From CAZJYI01 sp964550025 (GTDB taxonomy: Bacteria > Verrucomicrobiota > Kiritimatiellia > UBA8416 > CAYOBW01): DNA of 64,000 nucleotides. The position numbers were made by a program, and so were the translations under genes. Within the stretch, counting starts at the first letter, position 1. Every line of letters starts with the position of its first letter. Positions 33,779-42,400 of the stretch are shown here, piece after piece. Below the pieces are notes generated by a model. It saw only the letters and a list, made by a program, of their open reading frames with translations, did no database searches and had not been told where the DNA came from. Location: the NCBI GenBank assembly GCA_964550025.1, contig CAZJYI010000051.1, positions 5,708 through 69,707 of the forward strand, given 5' to 3'.

Positions 33779-34606
33779 CTAGTCCCAAATCTTCGATACG
33801 GATTTGATCTGCTCGTACGCAAACACCGGGCCGTCCTTGCAGGCGTAGTAGGGGCCCAGCCTGCAGTGCCCGCACTTGCCGAAGCCGCAGCTCATGTTCT
33901 TCTCCATCGAAAGGTAGATGTCGGCCGGCGTGTACCCGAGGTCCAGGAGCTTCAGCGTCGCGAACTTCATCATGATCGGCGGGCCGCACACGACGGCAAC
34001 GCCGTTGCCCGGGTCGCACTTCAGGCAGTCCGGCTCGAGGATCTTGGTGACGACACCGGTCTTGCCCTTCCACGCCTTGGTGCCGTTGTCGACCGTTGTC
34101 ATCACGTCCAGAGCGTCCTCCCCCCAGCGCTTGTCGACCGCCTTCCTGTATATGATGTCCTTGGGCGTCCTTGCCCCGTAGCGCACGATGACGCGGCGAT
34201 AGCGGTCCAGGTTGAGCATCAGGGCGAAGAGCAGCGCCCGCAGCGGTGCCAGTCCGACGCCACCGCCTACGATCAACACCTCTTTGCCACAGTACTTGTC
34301 CAGGGGATAGGGTTGTCCGAGCGGTCCGCGGATGGCGAGGTCCGCCCCCTTTTCGAGCGCGTGCAGCGTCTCCGTCACGCGCCCCACGCGCATGATCGTG
34401 ATCTCCATGCGGTCGGTCACCGCCGGCGACGACGACGGCGTGAAGGGCGCTTCACCCAGTCCCGGCACCGTGACCTCGACGAACTGCCCGGCTTCGAAGG
34501 GGATCGGCCGTTCCGGTTCCACCACGAAGGTATTGATGTTGTGCGTCTCCTTCACAACCTTGACCAGTTTGGCCGGTACGGGCAGATACGGGTTAGCGTC
34601 CATCAA
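33779..34606 (-). CDS. FAD/NAD(P)-binding subunit, sulfhydrogenase gamma (HydG)/AsrB-like
   Basis: 275 residues of the ferredoxin-NADP+ reductase superfamily: FAD domain (EAGQFVEVTVPG), NAD(P) domain (EVLIVGGGVGLAPLRALLFA), and a C-terminal [2Fe-2S] motif C-x4-C-x2-C-x7-C in SCGFGKCGHCRLGPYYAC. In soluble group 3b hydrogenases this subunit exchanges electrons with NADP(H). Here it overlaps the HydB-like gene and heads a group 4 operon, so NAD(P)H is a probable partner of the membrane complex. Confidence 0.88.
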   Translation of the reverse strand: MMDANPYLPVPAKLVKVVKETHNINTFVVEPERPIPFEAGQFVEVTVPGLGEAPFTPSSSPAVTDRMEITIMRVGRVTETLHALEKGADLAIRGPLGQPYPLDKYCGKEVLIVGGGVGLAPLRALLFALMLNLDRYRRVIVRYGARTPKDIIYRKAVDKRWGEDALDVMTTVDNGTKAWKGKTGVVTKILEPDCLKCDPGNGVAVVCGPPIMMKFATLKLLDLGYTPADIYLSMEKNMSCGFGKCGHCRLGPYYACKDGPVFAYEQIKSVSKIWD

Positions 34607-35621
34607 CAGCCCTCTTCAGCACGTCGCGAATATCGATCTTGCCCGTGCAGGCCTCGGCGCACCGTCCGCAGCCGTCGCAGGCATAGCTCCCAATGACCTC
34701 GGGGAAGAAGCAGAACTTCTTGTCGAAACGGTTGTAGAGACGTTCCGCCCTGTGGTGGCGCGGGTTTGCCCCGCCGGCAACGCGCGCGAAGTTGCGGTAC
34801 AGGCAGGAGTCCCACTTCTTGACGCGGGCGGCCGCGTTGTTCGCGGTCCGTCCGTCTGCCAGCATGAAGCAGTGGCAAGTGCAGCAGGCGAAATTGCAGG
34901 CACCGCACTCGACACAGTCCCTGGCGAACTCGTCCCAGAAATCCTGCTCTTCCGTATCGCGGACCGCGGCCTGCAGGTCCGTTCCGCACTTCAGCCCCCT
35001 TGCCTCAGCCTGTTCGCAGATGCGCTGCGTCAGCGCGGCGCGGTTCTTGTCGCGTTCTTCCCGAATCGCGTCGTCGGCCGGCTTCAGGAGTTGGGACGCC
35101 TCCTCCAGCAACCGTTCGCCCCGGTCGCTGCCGGATTCCACGACGATTCCCCGGGAAGTGGGCGCCAGGTTGATGTCGTACCCGGCCTTGGCGTAGGGCT
35201 GTTCGTCCACGACGGGGCAGAAGCAGACGTCGAGAGCGTCCGTGCAGTCGCACGACACGACAATCGTCTTCTCGCGGGCGCGCGCATAAAAAGGATCTAC
35301 CGGCTCGGTCTTGAGAAAAACGTGGTCGTGGATTCGCAGGGCCGAAAGATCGCAATTCTTGACGCCGATCACGACGCGCTCGCGCGACCCGGACTCGGGG
35401 GCCTCCCCGCCGATGTTGCCCACGAACTCGCGCGGCGGGAACACAAGGGCTTTCAACGGTTCGACCGGACGGTACGGGGCCAGCGAGTGCCGCGCGGGAT
35501 CCCAGCGATCGGAAAGGACGAGGTGGTGCCGCAGGCCCTCCTTCTCGAGAGCAAAGACGTCACGCCCCTTGGTGAGCGTCCCTAGAAATCCCGAGAGGTT
35601 TTCCTGGTCGAGTGTGTACAC
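34593..35621 (-). CDS. 4Fe-4S subunit, sulfhydrogenase beta (HydB)/AsrA-like
   Basis: 342 residues, first gene of the hydrogenase operon. N-terminal domain of the HydB/AsrA kind (VIGVKNCDLSALRIHD, VSCDCTDALDVCFC), then two 4Fe-4S motifs CVECGACNFACCTCHC (about 235) and CDGCGRCAEACTG (about 320). It overlaps the HydG-like gene by 14 bases. The pair normally forms the diaphorase half of group 3b hydrogenases or anaerobic sulfite reductase. Confidence 0.88.
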   Translation of the reverse strand: MYTLDQENLSGFLGTLTKGRDVFALEKEGLRHHLVLSDRWDPARHSLAPYRPVEPLKALVFPPREFVGNIGGEAPESGSRERVVIGVKNCDLSALRIHDHVFLKTEPVDPFYARAREKTIVVSCDCTDALDVCFCPVVDEQPYAKAGYDINLAPTSRGIVVESGSDRGERLLEEASQLLKPADDAIREERDKNRAALTQRICEQAEARGLKCGTDLQAAVRDTEEQDFWDEFARDCVECGACNFACCTCHCFMLADGRTANNAAARVKKWDSCLYRNFARVAGGANPRHHRAERLYNRFDKKFCFFPEVIGSYACDGCGRCAEACTGKIDIRDVLKRAVDGR

Positions 35622-35679
35622 CGCAGGCTCCCCTTGAAGGTTTGGCCCTTCACGCGATACACGGGCTCCGTTCTTGGAA

Positions 35680-35707
35680 AGAATAGCTTTGCCGGACAGC
35701 CTGTCAA
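35680..35707 (-). promoter_or_regulatory. Sigma70-like promoter of the hydrogenase operon
   Basis: On the minus strand TTGACA (35707-35702), a 16-base spacer and TATTCT (35685-35680). Transcription would begin near 35673, about 50 bases before the HydB-like start codon. AT-rich sequence lies upstream. Confidence 0.65.
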
Positions 35708-35772
35708 ATAAAATCCGACAAAAAATTCACGAATCGTATTTCGGGCCTGTTTTTCTGGTGAGTTTTGTTCTC

Positions 35773-35801
35773 TTGACAGCCGCATGTCGCGCCCCTACGG
35801 T
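35773..35801 (+). promoter_or_regulatory. Possible promoter of the rubrerythrin-like gene, overlapping a half REP-like repeat
   Basis: TTGACA at 35773-35778 is a perfect -35 box; the hexamer 17 bases on, TACGGT, is a weak -10. The stretch 35781-35800 (CGCATGTCG...CCCCTACGG) matches half of the palindrome family found inside the transposase-like gene. Confidence 0.4.
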
Positions 35802-35894
35802 GCGATGGAAGAAGCACTCCACACCAGTCTCGCGCGCTGTCGGGCGGCATGTCCGGTGAGCGTGACGGAGGCATACAGAAAGGCGGGTGGCAGC

Positions 35895-36404
35895 ATGGGT
35901 ATCAGGTTCAATGCCGACGAAGTGTTTGCGATGGCCGAGAGAATTGAAGCCAACGGAGCCGCTTTTTATCGCCGGGCGGCGGAGCTGCACCGCGAGGCGG
36001 GCAAGGTCGATGTCGACCTGCTGCTGCGGTTGGCCGAAATGGAAGACCGGCACCGGGATACGTTTGCCGTCTTGCGGACGGAGCTGAGCGACCGCATGCG
36101 TGAGGAAACAGCGTTCGATCCGTACATGGAGGCGTCGCTGTACCTGCAGGAGTTGAGCGACTCGCACGGTGGCGAAGGCGCCCCGGCGGTCACGGCTGCT
36201 CTGAGCGGCGAAGAAACGACTGAGGATCTCCTCAAGACCGCGATCGGCCTGGAGCAGAAGTCCATCACCTTCTACGAAGGCCTCAAAGACATGGTGCCCC
36301 GAAAGCTGGGGCACGACAAGCTCGACGTCATCATCGCCGAGGAAAAGCACCACGTGGCCGTCCTGGCCAACGAGCTTAAGGAGGTGCGGGGCGACGACGG
36401 CTGA
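35895..36404 (+). CDS. Rubrerythrin/ferritin-like diiron protein
   Basis: 169 residues; the ATG at 35895 is chosen because the frame upstream to 35784 runs through a repeat. A four-helix ferritin-like fold is seen: two Glu-x-x-x-His type segments, AERIEANGAAFYRRAAELH ... RLAEMEDRHRDTF and AIGLEQKSITFYEGLKDM ... VIIAEEKHHVAVL, carrying the diiron ligands. No C-terminal rubredoxin domain. Probably peroxide or oxygen protection; its position divergent from an oxygen-sensitive hydrogenase operon fits that role. Confidence 0.82.
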   Translation: MGIRFNADEVFAMAERIEANGAAFYRRAAELHREAGKVDVDLLLRLAEMEDRHRDTFAVLRTELSDRMREETAFDPYMEASLYLQELSDSHGGEGAPAVTAALSGEETTEDLLKTAIGLEQKSITFYEGLKDMVPRKLGHDKLDVIIAEEKHHVAVLANELKEVRGDDG

Positions 36405-36420
36405 ACCGCAACGGTTCAGC
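36400..36420 (+). terminator. Perfect 9-bp hairpin over the stop codon of the rubrerythrin-like gene
   Basis: GCTGAACCG, loop CAA, CGGTTCAGC. The TGA stop (36402-36404) is inside the left arm. No T-tract follows, so factor-independent termination is uncertain. Confidence 0.5.
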
Positions 36421-36433
36421 AGCCCCTGGGCAT

Positions 36434-36502
36434 TGGCCACAAAAGTCGCAGAACACACAGAATCCCCTCTCCTTTTGTGACTCTTGTGCCTTCTGTGGCC
36501 AT
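36434..36502. repeat. 9-bp periodic hairpin, copy 2
   Basis: Left arm GCCACAAAA, GTCGCAGAA, CACACAGAA (36434-36463) and right arm with complementary units (36471-36502) form a near-perfect hairpin between convergent genes. Same family as 10215-10351. Confidence 0.8.
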
Positions 36503-36554
36503 CTCCCTTGAGCCGTTTTGGCTGAGTCATCGCGCGGATCGGCAGGGAGCTCGA

Positions 36555-39278
36555 TTACCCGTCCAGCACTTCGCGCACCTTGTGTGCGAGGGCGTCGCGT
36601 GAGAACGGTTTCTCGAGGAAGTTGACCCCGTCCTGGAGTACGCCGCGGTCGGCGAGGACGTCCGTCGGATAGCCGGACATGAAGAGGCACTTGATGTCGG
36701 GCGCGATGCTCCGGAGCCGTTCGGCCAGGAGTCGCCCGTTCATGCCCGGCATGATCACGTCCGTGATGAGCAGCCGGATCGCATCCGTGTGTTCGCCGGC
36801 AAGTGCCAGCGCCTCCGCGGGGTCGGCGGCTGTCAATACCGTATATCCGAGTTGCCGCAGGAATGCCCGGATGGTGCGCCTCAGGCTTTTCTCGTCTTCG
36901 ACCAGCAGCACGGTCTCCGTGCCCTGGGGGCGCTCGGGCCGTTGTCGCGGCGTCTCCCGGGCGGCCGCCGTGCCGCGCGGCAGGTAGATCCTGAAGGTCG
37001 TGCCCTTTCCCGGTTGACTGGATACGTCGACGTATCCTCCGTTTTGCTTCATGATCCCGTACACCGTGGCCAGGCCCAGGCCGGTCCCGTTGCCGACGCC
37101 CTTGGTCGTGAAGAACGGATCGAAGATCCGGGATCGGACTTCCGCGTCCATTCCGCAGCCGTTGTCCACGACCGAGAGCAGTACGTATTCTCCCGGCGTC
37201 GCCTCCGGGTGTTCCGTGCAGAAAGCCTCGTCCAGCGTGGTGTTTTCCGTTGCGATGACGATCCTGCCCCCGTCGGTGATCGCGTCGCGGGCATTTACCG
37301 TCAGATTGGCCAGGAGCTGGTCAACCTGGGAGGGGTCCATTACGACCGGCCAGAGATCGTCCCCCGGAGTCCAGGTCAGATCGATGTCCTCGCCGATCAG
37401 GCGCCGCAGCATCTTGAGCATGCCGGAGACCGCGTCGTTCAGATCCATGGTCCGGGGGGCGATGGTCTGCTTCCGGGCGAAGGCAAGAAGCTGCCGGGTG
37501 AGATTCGTGGAGCGTTTGGCGTCCGTGGCGATCTCATCGAGGTAGGAACGGGCCGCGTGATCGGCCGGAAGCGCATCACGGCAGAGGTCCACGTAGTTCA
37601 GAATTCCCATGAGCAGGTTGTTGAAATCGTGCGCGATGCCGCCTGCCAGGTTGCCGATGGCCTCCATCTTCTGTGCCTGCAGAAGCTGCTTCTGCAGCTT
37701 GTCCTTCTCCTCCTCCGCCTGTCGCCTGGCGGTGATGTCACGCAGGGCCGTCACGCGGACGGATCGCCCCCGGTACTCAATCATTCTGGCCTGTATCTGT
37801 GACGGGAACGTGCTGCCGTCCTTGCGTAGGGCCGTCACCTCGTAGGGTTGCTCGCGTCCCTCGAGCATGTGCTTCATGACCCTGTCTCTGTCCTCGGGTG
37901 CGATCCACTCTGTTCCCATCCGGCCGATGGCTTCTTCGTCGGTGTAGCCGAACATCTCTCCGGCGGTACTGTTCTGCTCGAGGCACACGCCCTTTTCAGA
38001 GAGGAAGATGGCCTCGAAGGTGGCGTCCGAGAGGGCCCGCAAGCGCATTTCGCTACGGTGCAGCGCCACCTGGGCATCACGCCGTTCAATGGCGCGGCCC
38101 ATCGTCTCGCCCGTCATCCGCAGCAGGGCAATGCCCGCCTCGGACCACGACCGGGGGGAACGCACACAACAGAAGCACAGGAAACCCCAGAAACGGTTGT
38201 CGGCAGCCATGGGAACGGCCAGCAGGGACTGGACCCCCAGGTTCTCCCAAAGCGCCTTCTCGGCGCCTGCCTCGTGCGGCAGGTCCGCCACGGCGGGGAC
38301 GTGGACGACCTCTCCGTTTCGCACGCGCGGCCAGAACCACGGCAGCATTTCGTCCGCCTTGATGCCCTGCAGTGCGTCGATCTGTGCCGGGACGCCGTCC
38401 GCACACCATTCGTACGCGGCGTCGAGGGTCACTCCGTCTTCCCGCACCTGAAACACGTGTGCGCGGCCCACACCGATAGCATCGCCGATCGTCTGCAAAG
38501 CGTCAGCGATGCGCGAGTCCAGGTTCGAGATATCCACGAAGTCCGCGGAAATCCCGGCGGCTACACGTTGCATCTCGGAGTTCTTTCTGATCGTCTCACG
38601 CGATTCCCGGATATTCCGGTTGGTGACGACCAGCAGCGCGCACAGGCTGCCGACCAGTGCCACGATCACGAGCAGCGAGACGGGGAGGGCGCACTCGGAA
38701 GCCACGATGGCGCGCCACTTGCTGGCGTCAACGTCCATGCCCAGGACAACCCCCGTGTTGCCGCCCGCGGCGGGGTCCTGCATGGGGACAAAGGCGCTGA
38801 CCAGCGTGCCCCAGCGGTCCGTGTAGGGGCCTTCGGTGTCCTCCTCCCAGGTGGCGAAAACGGCATGCAATCGGGCCGGTGCTTCCTCGTACACCAACCC
38901 CGCGGGCGCCTCGTCCTTGCCGCCCACCGGCTGGGAATCCACGTAGAAGAAGATAGCGCCGTCGGGGTGTTGGCCCATTAGATACAGGAAGCGGCACTGT
39001 CGGTTGCATTGGCGAACCCTGGCGAGATGCTCCTTCAGCCGCAGGTACGCCGGCGTTCCCAGGTCCGCCTCTGTCCCCGCCAGGGACTCGACGCGTTCGG
39101 CGTCGATGGATTGCGCCGCAAGACGCGCGTGGACGAGGAGATCATCACGCAACTGCCGGTCCGTTCGGCGGATTCGCCACCAAGCCAACATGGCGGCGAT
39201 CGCCACAACGATCACTACCGTGAGAGCGATGCGCGTGCGGGTCCTGCCCGCGCGATCCGTGGGTTGCCGTCCGTTCAC
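36555..39278 (-). CDS. Membrane hybrid histidine kinase (sensor, GAF, PAS, HisKA, HATPase, REC)
   Basis: 907 residues. Two membrane helices (about 17-36 and 200-222) flank a periplasmic sensor domain. A GAF domain (about 250-400) and a PAS domain (about 405-530) follow. The HisKA His is in GGIAHDFNNLLMGI (about 550), HATPase_c has VDNGCGMD and GTGLGLATVYGI, and the C-terminal receiver (about 790-905) has Asp in LLITDVIMPGMNG. No separate regulator adjoins it. Convergent with the rubrerythrin-like gene. Confidence 0.92.
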   Translation of the reverse strand: MNGRQPTDRAGRTRTRIALTVVIVVAIAAMLAWWRIRRTDRQLRDDLLVHARLAAQSIDAERVESLAGTEADLGTPAYLRLKEHLARVRQCNRQCRFLYLMGQHPDGAIFFYVDSQPVGGKDEAPAGLVYEEAPARLHAVFATWEEDTEGPYTDRWGTLVSAFVPMQDPAAGGNTGVVLGMDVDASKWRAIVASECALPVSLLVIVALVGSLCALLVVTNRNIRESRETIRKNSEMQRVAAGISADFVDISNLDSRIADALQTIGDAIGVGRAHVFQVREDGVTLDAAYEWCADGVPAQIDALQGIKADEMLPWFWPRVRNGEVVHVPAVADLPHEAGAEKALWENLGVQSLLAVPMAADNRFWGFLCFCCVRSPRSWSEAGIALLRMTGETMGRAIERRDAQVALHRSEMRLRALSDATFEAIFLSEKGVCLEQNSTAGEMFGYTDEEAIGRMGTEWIAPEDRDRVMKHMLEGREQPYEVTALRKDGSTFPSQIQARMIEYRGRSVRVTALRDITARRQAEEEKDKLQKQLLQAQKMEAIGNLAGGIAHDFNNLLMGILNYVDLCRDALPADHAARSYLDEIATDAKRSTNLTRQLLAFARKQTIAPRTMDLNDAVSGMLKMLRRLIGEDIDLTWTPGDDLWPVVMDPSQVDQLLANLTVNARDAITDGGRIVIATENTTLDEAFCTEHPEATPGEYVLLSVVDNGCGMDAEVRSRIFDPFFTTKGVGNGTGLGLATVYGIMKQNGGYVDVSSQPGKGTTFRIYLPRGTAAARETPRQRPERPQGTETVLLVEDEKSLRRTIRAFLRQLGYTVLTAADPAEALALAGEHTDAIRLLITDVIMPGMNGRLLAERLRSIAPDIKCLFMSGYPTDVLADRGVLQDGVNFLEKPFSRDALAHKVREVLDG

Positions 39279-39427
39279 GTCGCCGCGCCTCCTGCTCGCC
39301 CCTCGCCGACAAAGCTCTCACATGCGCCCCTTAGGAAACTGTAGCGCGCGCGCCGGGAATCGTCCAGCTTCTTTCGCTTCCCTTTTCCGGGCTGTGTGGC
39401 GAGCGGCAGGTGGCCCGCGGCTTGTCC

Positions 39428-42400
39428 TCAATCGGTAAACGCACGACCCCACAGTTTGAGATCCGGCTCCGGTTCCTCCCACTTCAGCTCCGCATCCTCA
39501 GCGTCGGTCGCCCGCTTGAACTGCATGAGGCAGAAGCTCATCCTGCCCTTCCCGAGGACGCCGACCTGATTGAGGACCATGTCCGCTGCCTTGGCCGGTC
39601 CCTGCCGCTGACCGACGTGCACTTCTACCCGGGGGGTCACCGGGAGCATCGGGTTTGCGCGCCGAGGCCGGGCGAGCTGCAGAACGAACGGGCGGGCCCC
39701 GGACGTGTCCCCTATGGACTCCGTGCGTTGCGCCTGCGATGCCACTCCCGCCGTTCCCTGCGCCGCTCTGGGCTCCCCCCTCATGCGGTTTTCCGGTACT
39801 ATCCTCACCCAGTCCTTGCCGGCGCTGATCCATTTCCATGTGTCATCGAACAACTCGATTCTTTCCGTCCTATCCACGAACACGGCCGTACGTTGCGCCT
39901 GCCGTCGCCCTTCTGTCGTGACCAGTTTCCACTCCTTAGTGGTGAAATCATACGAGTGGATATCTGTGCCCAGCCCCGTCGTGGTCACCCCGAAGAACGT
40001 GTACATCTTGTCCCCGCTCACGATGGCCGAGTGAGAGTGCCGCCCGCTGGGCGGGTCGTTCTTCGGTACCTCCTTCACCCAGTTCTTGCCGGCGTTGCTC
40101 CACCGCCATGAATCATCGAACAGCTCCAGTTCGCCCGTCCTGTCCACGAACATGGCCGGGTTGCGGCGGGCGTACTGGTACGGGTTGAGCGCCTGTGGTG
40201 TGGCGATCCGGGGCCACAGCGGCTCGCGGGAGATGAAGCAGGCGGACCGGGCGTCATAGTAGCGGGCGCGCATCTGGTAGAGATCATCGGTCTCGCACCG
40301 CGCCTGGTACGCCCCACCGAAGGTGAAGCACTGCGTGTTCGTACCCTCGTGGCGCAGTAGTCGTCCGTAAGGCGTGTAGGCGTACCTGTCCGTGATGTTC
40401 CCGCCGGCATCGCTCAGGAACAGGGTGTTGCCACCCTTATCGTAGTGGTAGAAAGAGACCCGGTTGCCGTGCGCCACGTCGATGGCATACAGCAACATGC
40501 CGTTGTGAGCGAGAACGTAGAAGCGCTGCCATTGTCCGCTGCTCGCGTCCTTCTCCGCGACGACAGGATACAATCCCAGGGCGTAGTTGTAGTAGTAGCG
40601 GGTCGTGACGCCCCCTTCGGTGCGGGTTCGCAGATCACCCATGCCGTTGTAGGTCAGGGCTACGCCGTCGATGTCGATCAGGCGGGAGGCGCCATCCCAG
40701 GCGTAGGTGTGTCCCGGCGCGGCGATCAGCCTGCCCCGGGCGTCATAGCGGTGGCCCGCCGTGTCGATCTGCGAGGCGGCATTGTAGGTCAAACGCTCGA
40801 GCCGCGACGTGAGGCGGTTGCTCGTGGGGAGGGGCAAGACCAGGTGGCCCCGGATCACTTCGCCCGCCGCGTTGTAGGTATAGCGAAGGTCCGCCGATGT
40901 CCCTTCCCGCAGATGGGTGAGCCGCGAGGCGTCGTCCCGTGTCCAGCTCGCGTTCACACCGTTGGTTCGCGTCATTCGCGTCAAGCGCCCGTCATCGTCG
41001 TAGGTGAATCGCACGCCGCTCCCGGTCAGGTTGTCGCTGACTCCCGTGAGCAGGTCGCGCGCGTTCCACGTGTAGGTCACCGTGAAGAGCTGGTCAGCGT
41101 AGGTGACGGATTCCAGGCGGCCGCCGTCATCGTAGGCCGCGCCGAACGAATGGCCGTCGGTGTCTTCCGTGGCGACGATGCGGCCGGCAGCGTCGTGGGC
41201 GAAACGGACGCCGGCCGCGGTCAACAGGCGACCCACGTCATCGTAGGTGTAGTGGAGATCGGGTCCGGCCGAGTATTGCCGGCGGGTGAGGCGGCCCGAC
41301 GCGTCGTAGGTCAGGGTCAGGGTTTCGCCGGTGGGGTAGGTGACGCGGGCGGGGAATCCGCGCGTGTTGTATACGCAGTTCCACGTGTTGCTCAGCGGGT
41401 CCGTCAGGTTCCGGAGGCGGCCCGCGTCGGTGTAGGTGAAGCGCCACGCGTTGCCGCCCAGGTCGCGGATAGCGGCGAGCAGACCTGCGTCGTTGTACTC
41501 GTACGTCGCCGATCGAGCATCGGGCAGCGTAACGCCGGCGAGCAGACCGCGGTCGTCGTAGCCATAGCGGGTTGTCCGCTGCAGAGGATCCGTGACGGCG
41601 CCGATACGGCTCATCTCGTCGCGCACACAGAACACGGTGTGACCGAGGGGATTGGTTACGGCGGCAAGGTCGCCCAACCGGTTGCGGCCGAAGGCTGTGG
41701 TGCGCTGCAGCGGCGTGGTGGCGGAGGTCACCACACCCTCGTCGTCACGGCCGATCGGCCAGGGTTTGTCCGCCGGGTCGGTGATTCCGACAAGCCGTCC
41801 GCGAGGGTCGTAGGCGAAGCGCGTGGTGCTGCCGTTGGGATCCGTCACGGAGGCGAGGCGGCCCCGCTCGTCGTACGCATACCTGGTGGTCTTGCCCAAC
41901 CGGTTCGTGTATGCGCGGACGCGGTCCATGAGGTCGTAGACGTAGCTCGCGGCATTCCCGGCCGGGTCGGTCGCTCTCAGCAGATTGCCGTTCGCGTCGT
42001 AGTCATAGTTCCAGGTCTCGCCCCGCTCGTCAGTGACGGCCGTGACGCGGTCGTTCAGGTCGTAGTCGATCCGGCACGTCCCGCCCGTGTGCGTGACGGA
42101 GACCAGGCGTTTGTACACGTCGTAGCCGTTGGTGACGCCGCCGGTTTCGGAATCCGTGGCGGAGGCAAGCGTCCCGTCGTCGTTGTAGGCGTAGGACGTC
42201 CCGCCGCCGGTCGGATTGATGACGCGGGTTACCTGGCCGCGGGCATTGTGTTCGAAGGACCACGCGCTAGCGGCGCGGTCGGTGTGGGTCGTCACGTTGC
42301 CGCGGGCATCGTAGGCGAGCGCATCGTGCGTGCCGTCCGGATAGTCGACGCGGGTCAGGTCGTAGAACGTGAAGGTGACGGTGTCCGTGGGGGCGGCAGG

